The notes below the pieces were generated by a model, which worked only from the letters and a program-made list of their open reading frames with translations, was not told where the DNA came from and searched no databases. The position numbers and the translations under genes were made by a program. Source: Phoronis ovalis (taxonomy: Eukaryota; Phoronida; Phoronidae). Taken from it: a DNA stretch of 10,929 nucleotides. The DNA is taken from positions 1-10,929 of the forward strand of contig JAOXYB010058246.1 of NCBI GenBank assembly GCA_028565635.1. The letters are read 5' to 3'. Positions 1-9,600 of this stretch are shown here, in pieces. The stretch's first letter is position 1. Every line of letters begins with the position of its first letter.

Positions 1-79
1 AGAAAGTGTTACATACGACGACGACGCCTACACTACGACACTATGCCCATTCCACTATGGTGGATGGGCATAAAAATAC
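1..79 (+). repeat. repeat tail with GTTACATACGACGACGACG and a GGGCATAAAAAT hairpin
   Basis: GTTACATACGACGACGACG runs into a near-perfect hairpin: 42-55 pairs with 60-72 (TATGCCCAT against ATGGGCATA plus CCAC/GTGG, one bulged T, four-base loop). A decayed copy lies at 2549-2612, with GTTACATACGTC, then ATGGCTGGGCATAAAAATG, and a stub at 2242-2250. The copies share both ends in the same order, so this is the terminal part of an interspersed element. The family looks like one common in bivalves, but that is recollection, not a search. Confidence 0.6.
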
Positions 80-371
80 CATTGAAGACATGGTATTTTT
101 TTCTAAAATTGGTTATTTAACAAAGTTTACCAAATCTATATTTCCTACCACAACAAGCATTTGCTTTTCTTTAAACAAAATTATAGTATCATGTTAAGTA
201 AACATCAGCTTCACTAAATAATTTTGGAAAGCAAAAAATATCATCTAACAACAATAATTATAGCAAAAAAGTTCTCATGGCTTAATAAGTATGATTCAGT
301 TTTGGACTAAAATTTATGTTTGATATAATTATAGCAAACTTGTAGGAAATACTGAAATCGATTGAATATTT

Positions 372-377
372 TTTAAT
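372..377 (-). terminator. possible ATTAAA polyadenylation signal just after the in-frame stop
   Basis: The minus strand reads ATTAAA three bases after the TAG of exon J. ATTAAA is the commonest variant of AATAAA. In DNA this AT-rich the hexamer is expected by chance, and a 3' UTR this short would be unusual. It would matter only if the truncated end of exon J is really used. Confidence 0.15.
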
Positions 378-380
378 GTA

Positions 381-642
381 CTATTTCTTAAACAAATACG
401 ACATAACAGCACCTTCCACAATGACCTTTGGTCGAGGATGCCTCTTCCATGTAACACGTTTTAAGAAATCCTCAGCTATTACAGCATGATGGTTCTCGGG
501 AAAGATCCGGAAATCGTAAGACATGCATGCATAGTTGTCACACTTTAAACAACGCAGTGTGTAATCATTTTCCAAGTTTGTCCTACGAACTGAAGCTCCT
601 GCTGCTTGCATGCTGCGATTAAATTGAGCCTCTTTCTGATAC
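381..642 (-). CDS. RLR exon J: N-terminal half of the C-terminal regulatory domain
   Basis: The exon follows acceptor ATTATTATAG in phase 2 and reads [15 protein letters not shown], then [25 protein letters not shown] and [20 protein letters not shown] before TAG. C536-x2-C539 and the HH after it match the first zinc-ligand pair and following strand of the RLR regulatory domain, which caps RNA ends. The second Cys pair, the W-G sequence and the closing strands (roughly 50 residues or more in family members) are missing. Either the protein really stops here, or the exon ends earlier, at GTGGAAG|GTGCTG (last exon base 413, phase 1), and splices to an exon left of position 1. The last ten residues do not look like the family, so I favour the second reading. 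Confidence 0.85.
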
Positions 643-3600
643 CTATAATAATAAGAGGACAAAAATTTAAACAATTGCTCTACTTTCCATTCTTAAATTT
701 CTAGATAAGCCAGAAATGTATTTATAGCCATTAGGTTCAGGGAACATTATCTAGAGACTGAATGTAATGTGGTAAATGGGCTAATTAAAAACCAAAAGTA
801 ATAGCAAGTGAGTGTTATTTTAAATTTTTGTCAATCTTCAATAGAGGATGATGTTCATTTCATAAGAAACAGCTTTTACTATACTCTTTATGGACACTAA
901 TATTTTGACATTAGCATTCCGGGATTAGCATATTTCCTTGGTAAAGCAGAATTATTAAAAGCAGCAAGATAAAAGTTTAAATTAATTAAACATTAATTGT
1001 GAAAACTTACAACATTATATAATGATTTGCATTTAGCGGTTTGTGGATTTAATTCTTGTTTAGTTGCAATGTAACTATTTTGTTATGCAGACTGATGTAA
1101 GATATTCTGTATGTCACTAAATATATATATTTTATTATTAAATACAATGCAGTGTTTCTTAAATGGTACAAAGCTGTCAATTACATTTCCTGGCTATAAG
1201 ACTCTCAACTTACAGATTGATTTTCCATCAATGCATTAAACAGAAAATGCTCCAAAAATATAACAAATCTCCTTCACTATAATAATACCTAATTGTATTT
1301 GATAGGTGACTCGAGTAAAAATGTTATTTTTCCAGAAAAGACAATTATTATAATTATTTGATTATATAGTTTTATAAATAACTAATTTTGCAGTGATATT
1401 TGTGCAAACTATGTCACTTACCCGTCCTTCCATTTATTGAATTCATCTTTAGGCATTTTTTTAATCTGTTTCAAAGCATTTATCATCATGTTTTCACGGA
1501 TGATATTAATTTGCTCTTTTTCTACAATACCACTTCCTGCTTCTGCTATTAGCATGTAGCGACTGTCTTCAGCACGTGTCCGACCTATGGAGTAATATCA
1601 GTAACATAATAACAGCATATGTCACAAATCTGATCAAATATTAGCTTGCTTTAATTTGTATTAATAGTATAATTAAGCAGCGTTACTTATCAAGCATAAT
1701 AATAAAAGAATATTAATTAAAACTATGTTTGCAGTCTGTTTCTGTACTGGATTTAAGAGTATTGAGAAGGTTATAGAGTAGCAATTAATTATTGCACCGT
1801 CATTTTCTTTAAATCTGTAGCCGTTATCAATGCTATTGATAAAAGTCTTTATTGCACTTCTTTAAATATGCATGTCGGGGAAAAGCACATGCAGTAGTCA
1901 AAATTTAAAGCAAACCAACCTAGTGTGCTTTGACCTGTATTTACCCTATAACAAATATGAAGCTGATCCGGTAAAGAAAAATAAACTGTTATGCACTATG
2001 AAACATGCTAGTCAGCTATTTAATCCGGGTCAACATTTTACCAAACATGTACTTTGACCTGTACTTACTCTATACCAAATATAATGCTCATCGGATAAAC
2101 ATTGAAGCTCTTTTTATGACATACAAACTTGAGAACAAACATGGTTGCCAATCAGCCATCTTGGAAGTGATCCAGGTTAAAATTATAACCCACCTGTACT
2201 TTGACCTGTATTTACTTCATACCAAATATGAAGTTAAAAGAGTTACATACAACAAATAATATCGAAGATTTGTATCAGCATTGACCTACATTTCAAGGTC
2301 ATTTTAAAATGTCACCTAGCCTAATAGACCGTGACCGGCCTTTGTGAATCCACCTGCGAATTGTTTAGTCAACACTTCATCTATTCGAAATAGGTGCAAT
2401 GTGACAACAGCCTTCCCAGGAACAAACTGCCATATTGGAAGTAATAAAGGTCAAAGCTCCAAGCAACCTTCACTTTGACCTGTTTACCATGTACTGAATA
2501 TTAAGCTGTTCGGGTAAAAACTGAAGCAGTTATCAGGAGACAAAGAGGGTTACATACGTCAATGATGACAACAACAATGCATAGACTACACACAATGGCT
2601 GGGCATAAAAATGTACATATATTATATTTCTACACATGCAACACTTAAAAAAATTGCATAAAATTTACCGAAATGCATTAAGGTTAACAGAATTCTAGAA
2701 AAAATACTCAAAACCAAACTTTCAAGATATGCACAGTTGCAATTTCTAAAATGTAAATATTGTATCAGTTAATCTCACTACAATAAAACCACCAACCTCT
2801 AGCTTGGACCATAGATATCTCATTGGTGACATGAAGATATCTGATGACTATATTGCAACTCTTTATATCCAGTCCTTCCTCAGCCACTGAAGTTGCAATA
2901 ATTATTTTGTGGTTGCCTTCTCGGAAAAGTTTCAACAAGCTCACTTGCTGGTACTGAGTCATTCCTAAAGTAAAGGAAAATTAAGAAAGTAGTTTTTAAT
3001 TTCCACAAGTTCTGCATGAATACATTCTGGTTTGTTAATCAAATGAACAAATACTGTGGTTTTTAGTTTTGATGCAGACATCTCAGGAAGTTTCAGTTTA
3101 GTGTTAAGCAATTATGTTAGCTCAGCAATTAAACTTATATTGAGAAGTTCTCACCACTTGGGTACATATTACGGGTCATTTCAGGTTGTGAATACGGGAT
3201 TGCAAACAAATGTTCTTTAATTCATATCACCAGAAACAAAAAAGGTGCCTGCATCACTTGCAACAATGTCTCTATATCTATCAGTTTTCAAGATATTAGC
3301 ACAAACAGGTTATCTCAAGGACAAATATGACCACCAGTCAGCCATATTGGATGAGTTCTAGACCAAAATCGGAAGCACCCACCGAGTCAGTTCCCCCCAG
3401 TCAAGTCTGGCTGGCTGGCAAACCTATGCTGTTCATCCAGCTGGTAATGGGGAACAGATCAGATTCTCCACATCAACACCGCTAAATGATTTATTTAAGA
3501 GCGAAACCCCATGAAACAACATCTTTTTTAGCAAATTTCAGCTGGCAGATAGAGTTCATCCGCATTTTTAGCTGGCTGGAGAATTAAAAAAAAATCAGCT

Positions 3601-6600
3601 TGCTGGTGAGTGGGGAACAGATATGGCTTTCCAAGCTACATTACCAAATGGTTTAGCAAAACATGAAACATGTAAAAAATAAGTTTGGTTTACTGTATAA
3701 AGGTATAAAAAATTATCCTCATTGGGTGCTTCTGCAAAATCGAACTTAATTTGTAGTTTCATGTATATTTACCCTCTGACTCGCTATCTATCAGAGTATT
3801 CAAGATGTGGACACAAATAGCTTATCTCGAGAAAAACATGCCCATCAGTCGTACGTATTGGAAGATCCAGTCAAAATCAAACTTGACTTGTATTTCATGC
3901 AACAGTGTCTAGCGATCAGTTTTCAAAATATGGATTGACATAGATTATCACGATGAAATATGACTGCCAGTTGACCATATTGGAAGTCATTCAGGTTCAG
4001 ATCCAACTGTATTTTGATGTATATTTACCCTTTGACATGCAACGGAATCTCTATCTATCGGTCAAGATATTAAATAGCTTAAATTAAGAACAAACATGGA
4101 TGCCAATGGGCTGTCCTTTGTGTATTTGAAACGTTTGGCCCAAAACTGATCTTGACCTATATTTACCCTATGCCTAATGTAATCAGAAGTTGATCTCATA
4201 AGAAATTAAACTTATATGGTAAGACAAAGGAAATTAATGTAACTGACGTGCAGACTATAAACCATATAAGTTAACAGAAACATAGTATTTGCCTTCTATA
4301 GGCATGAAGGCAAGCAAGCTAGAAATTGGCACTTCCTAATTATAACCAGTTGATAATCACATTGCTTCTGAACACTGTACACAACCTTTATTTCTACATT
4401 ACACATACCATCTTTATCTGCTGCAGCATTAGATCCTACTAGTTTTCCAGGATTCAACTTGAAATGTTTTAAATCTTCAGTCTCATTAATCCAGTTTTTC
4501 AATGCTTCTGTCAAAACACGTGTTTTAGCAAAAATAATTCCATGAGAGTCAGGTTTCTCACTGAATGCTTGCAGTAACATTTCTCGCAGTGCAGCAAGTT
4601 TTGGGTTTTCATCTGTCTTTCCCAACTCTTCAAATAGTGCAAGTTTGCCTGCAATAACAGTAAATGCTGTTATGTAAAACTTCCCTCTCCATAAGTTGAT
4701 AACTATGACCTTTCAGATTTTTGTATTTTATTGTTACACATTTTATTTAAAATACCTTTGAATAGCTCATCTAACCACTGATCAATCTCATCGAAGGCTG
4801 GACGTTCCCTTTGAAACTTCTCTTTCAGAAAATTTAAAGCATCCTTTCTGCGACAGCATTCTCCAAGCAAAAGTGCCTCATTGTATGCCTATTAAAAAAT
4901 ACTATTTAACTCAGTATACTCATTGCATTTTCAAGATTTTTAAGGGAATGGAAAGAATTTAAAATATAACAAATTTTATGCTCAATCATGGTATGTTGTA
5001 CATCATTGGAAGGAACATACAGTAAGCTATTAGAAATATTGATTTTTAATGGATTTCTTTCATCTCATTCAGGAAAATTTCCATATTTGATAACTTTAAC
5101 ATTTTTCTTACACTGATATAAAAGTTTACATTATCAAGCTACCGGAATTTTTTTTAAAATACAAATTTCTATTAATTGACAACTAGTAAACTTTCACGAT
5201 ATAAACACAAATTAAATATTCTTATCTCAGTTACCTTGACCAGTCAAGGAATTCATTAAACAGAACCTTTAGTAGTAATTTTGTTTAAAATTAATTAACC
5301 TGTTTTAGATAATCATACTCTTACTAATAGTTTGATCCAATTAGCGCAAAAATTGGCAATGCTAAAAATATTAACATTTTTCTGTTAGATCTGAAAGAAG
5401 TTTCAGATTAAATATTAAAAGTTGGCAACACCAAGTATATGGCTTCCAACAAAGTTTTCGACATGGCAGCCATTTTGGATTCAAGATAGCTACCAAATTT
5501 CACTACAATTTTCATCCTAAGACTCCAGCATACATTTTAAACCAAGTTTCATTGAAATTATGGTCCAGTATTTTTGAACTGATCAAAGAATGTGTTTTTG
5601 ATATGGAACCATTTGGGAATAAAGGTGGCTGCCAACGTTCATAATCAATTTTTTTCCCTTTCAGGTCCATATGAACATTTCCACAAATTTTGTTTAAATC
5701 TGAAAAGTTCTGGACAAAATTTGGTGAAAAAAAACAAAAAAAAAGACAATGCAAGAACAAGATGTCTTCCAACTTTGTTTTTGGAAGCCATAATGAAGAA
5801 ATTTCTGCTTCTTGTATACCATTAAATGATTGACAGATTCCAAGAACAGTCGCCGCATTTTCTGTTCATATATACGAACAACTTTTCCGCGAAAATTGCT
5901 AGCCCACTGTGTATACTGATCACTTCCTTTGTCAGGTGGAGGTTGTAGTTCCTCAACAAAATTAGACACTTCAGTTACCTTTCTAGCCACTACAAAAGAT
6001 TTAAATATATTTAGTTTACTTCTGACAAATGGCTATAAAGCGAAGAAACTAAATATTGCCAATATCTTTAGTGTAAAAAAATGCTAAACTACTGCACTAA
6101 TATTAGAAATTCTTTGAAGAAAAATTAAGGACATTCTTACTTGCAAAGATCCCTTTACAATTTGCTTTAGTGTATTTACTGTTTCCTTCTCTGAATGTTT
6201 TTGTGCTATTTTTTACAATTTATATATTCAAAATCTCTTTCACAGTTATGAAGATTGCTGTTTGAAATAATAATATGGAGGTGTGAAGTTAATTTTTTTA
6301 AGTTTGTCAAAAAAGCGATTTTAACCTAGACTGATATTTTACTGATAACATAATCATGTGACAAATATTTAAAAAAATGTTCATAATCCTTGTTTGTGTA
6401 ACCATATACTTAACATATAAAGTGTGATTACTAAGTACAGTTCTAGCCATTTTTTACTTCACAAAAGTTCGATGTCTGATAAAAAAACTTAATTCCTTTA
6501 ATTTAGGAAGGTGGTGTTCGAGGGTAATTAAGTTTTCACCAGACGAAACTGAAAAAGTTTATTTTCATACTGTCTCCTGTGTTGGATTGGACAGTTGTCC

Positions 6601-9600
6601 TTAGATAACCTTAGGTATAAACTTACACATAAACTCACTTGGTTATGTTCAGGTTATAACCTGTAGGTTAGAAATCTAATTTATGGTGTGAAATATAAAA
6701 TTTGGCAATGAATTGCAATATAAATTATTGAATATTGACAAACACATTAATTTCGTGTACTTTGCCTCTTTGTAGGTGTCCATATGGAGTTCCAATTTTT
6801 GAGATTTTCCATTCCTGGTAAAAATTAGTTTTAGATATATTACTGTTTAAGTTTAATCTGTTTCTCAAAGTTATATCAAGAAATAAATTTTAAAACCAAA
6901 TTATCCTTCTGCCTAAATTATCTTCTCAGACAAAACCTAATACATGCATGTATTTATAATTGTGATGACATTATACATTTATATTATAATGTAGTACAAT
7001 ATAATAGCAGAATGCCACAGTAAAAAACCTTACGTCAATATGGAGGTACCAGACAACACTTTTATGAATTAACTACGAGAACTTTATTAGATACGTTTTA
7101 CAACAAAGGAACAATGGCTGACAAAAAATACTGCCCCAAGCAGGCTTAATAGAAACAACTCTTGGTAATATAAACAATTACTTCTAGGTGGCACCTAACA
7201 TACTGTCCTTACATATAATGCAGTTAAGTTTTAGGGGGAGGAAGGAAATCTTTACCAAAAGTAAAGGAATAAAGTTTTTTATATGACATCGAACTTTTGG
7301 CCTCATCCCTTAAGTGGGGGAAGTTCAGAAAGTTGTAACAATATTTTAAAAATATGAGTAGCAACTAAGTTAAAACAAAATGATTGTCTGGTGCCTAGCA
7401 ATAAATGCAAAAAATAGACATTCATATGTTTAATTTAATTGGAGCAAGTTATTTGGTGAAAAATTCATAATAATGTGAAACATTAAGGTTGGAAAAATTT
7501 ATTTGCAGAAGAGCATGTATGGAAAGAACAATGTATAGCTGAACAATAAATAAAGTAGCTTCTTACCAGGAGATTGCTGCATTTTTTTTTCAATTTGTGT
7601 CATAATCTCTCGAATTTGATTAAGAAATGGATCATTGGTTCTTCTCTCCACTGCAATGATTTCTGAGAAAAGAAACAAATCTTGCTCTCACATCTGAGAA
7701 AAGTCAAAGGAAAGAAGTAACTTGTCTCCATTTTGTCCTGTAAATCCCACAAACTATCTACCAGACCTTGCATTTCCCCCAAAATATTTGAGTAATTTAT
7801 TAAAAACCTTACTAAGATTTTTTTCTGTGATATATTACAGAAATTTTTTAGGGGTTTTAGGCAAATAACACTATTGCTTAGGAAATGATTGAACACCATC
7901 TTGACATTTCACTCAATTTATGCTAAAGATTTTCATACATATTAAGGGATCGATGCACAATTTTCTTCCAGTCGGGTATATCCAACAGAGTGATCCTGTT
8001 TCAGATGATTCATATGTATAATGTATCCAACTTTGATGAACCTGCTTCTTATTTTAAATGTTAAAGTGTACTAGTTAATAATTCTAGCAATGCCTGATGT
8101 GACTCAACAAAAATATCATCATAAAAAGCAAAGCTAATAATAAAACAAACCTTCAACTGGAACATTGGCAAACTGCTTCAACTCTTCAATGTGATTTTCA
8201 ACAGTGCACACCTCCTCCGCATCCAGATTAGCACACAAAGATAAAATGTGTGTCTGTGCTTGCTCTGCTGTGTTTGCTTTACCAACACCAAGTGAAGCGG
8301 TCAGTCCAATAACCTGTATGTGACCAAGAACAGAACATATTATGACTCAAAACATTGGTACCAGTGCAAAAAACTGATTAATCTAACATAATGAAATTTG
8401 GAATATATGTCTTTCTAACTACTGCCAAGATTTTATTAAAAACTTAATCTGCACATGGGCACATATGAGGCATCTAATGAATATTGGATTGCAAACAAAT
8501 GTGCTTTCATGTAGATGTTTAATACACAGTACACTACAGAGTATGCTCAATAGAAGCAAAATTAAAATTTAAAAGTACGCTTTTAATTCAAACTCAAATG
8601 CTCATCAGATGTATATATACATGCAATCATCAAAAACATAGATACTTCCTTACATGGTCTCCCACAAGATGGCCATATCGGAAGAGATTGAGTCAAAATG
8701 TGACTAGTTCACCTTTTGTCATACAACAGTGTCTCTCTCTATCTATCGGAATTTTCCCATGTGGGCATATATAATACACAATTTATCGAGATAAAAACAG
8801 TTGGCCATATTCGAAGCCATCCAGGTCAAAATCATAAAAGTAATTACCATGCACTTACATATCAGTGCTGCCTCCATCATCATTGTCACTATAATCAGCA
8901 ACATTATCTTATTTCTTTCTTATCTATCTTGTCATCATTATCATTGTCATTGTCATCATCATTATATCATAAATGTTATCAAAGTCATTGTTTTACTGTA
9001 ATTTTTAAATATCTCATAATTCTGACTCTTACCAACCTGAGGCATTTGAACATGTGTCTTATCTTCTATACTTTGTAATTTTTCTTCCAAGTAAGTATTC
9101 ATAATGAGATTATATGGATGATTTTTATTGGTATGATGACATTCATCAAAGATCATAAGAGTGAAGATTTCTGAGAGGTTGCTGATGACTTTCTTCCTTA
9201 TGCTATCCAACAGAATTTGAGGAGTCAGAACAATGATGTCATACAGGCTTATAATTGCATCAAGAGGACCTACATAAAATAAATATTACATGCTATATAT
9301 AGATGAAGTATATTCTGGTACCTTTGATTAAGCGAACCTATACATAACAATGAAGTTACATTTTCTGTAACCTTTCTTATATAAACATTTGCTATTGCCC
9401 CATTCAGACAGACACTTTTGACCGTTTAAATTTCTAATTGACTTGAATATAATTGTGAAGGCAGATATATTTTAATTTGTAAAATAGGTATATAATCGCT
9501 ATAAAAATTACCAATCTCAAGAGCCAGTTAAAAGATTTTAATCGACTTGTTTTTATTTCAAATTGCTCTTTTTCTGTCCGTCCATATGCTCGTCTGATAA

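Larger units (their letters stand above)
1..380. other. non-coding sequence 3' of exon J (UTR, intron or intergenic)
   Basis: No reading frame here resembles a protein. The minus strand lacks TGGGGN, so it cannot encode the W-G pair expected in the second half of the RLR regulatory domain. Whatever completes that domain, if anything does, lies outside the window. The left 80 bases are a repeat tail with a hairpin; the remainder is unremarkable AT-rich sequence. Confidence 0.6.
1585..2796 (-). other. RLR intron between exons H and I, repeat-rich
   Basis: A 1212-base phase 1 intron. Its middle (about 1920-2612) is built of diverged monomers of a tandem repeat and a repeat tail, annotated separately. 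Small open frames in this part read through repeat sequence (they repeat [10 protein letters not shown]-like peptides) and are not genes. The rest is AT-rich with nothing recognised. Confidence 0.8.
2965..4408 (-). other. RLR intron between exons G and H, repeat-rich
   Basis: A 1444-base phase 1 intron with donor GTATGTGT and acceptor TACTTTAG. It holds a repeat monomer at 3261-3370, an internal duplication at 3412-3672, a tandem array at 3738-4200 and a 17-base sequence at 3197-3213 shared with another intron. No coding frame is supported in it. Confidence 0.8.
8314..9036 (-). other. RLR intron between exons B and C
   Basis: A 723-base phase 0 intron. It holds two monomers of the tandem-repeat family (8640-8835), the 8486-8507 shared sequence and a microsatellite (8874-8971). 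Open frames on the plus strand at 8716-9078 read through these repeats (they include Ser/Leu- and His-rich low-complexity peptides) and are not credible genes. Confidence 0.8.

Noticed and set aside
6-197. 63-codon plus-strand open frame at the left edge
   Set aside because: It begins in the hairpin repeat tail and has no family resemblance.
1872-2259. Two plus-strand open frames with repeated [10 protein letters not shown]-like peptides
   Set aside because: The peptide repeat only reflects the underlying tandem DNA repeat; the two frames overlap and neither has a domain.
5592-5825. 77-codon plus-strand open frame
   Set aside because: It lies within the repeat element at 5438-5792, and its end crosses into exon E on the opposite strand.
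8873-8971. CRISPR-like or regulatory array
   Set aside because: The repeated TCATCATTG words are a degenerate microsatellite with no spacer structure, in a eukaryotic intron.
8716-9078. 120-codon and 66-codon plus-strand open frames
   Set aside because: They read through repeat monomers and the TCATCATTG microsatellite, giving low-complexity Ser/Leu/His peptides, and end inside the exon B donor region on the opposite strand.
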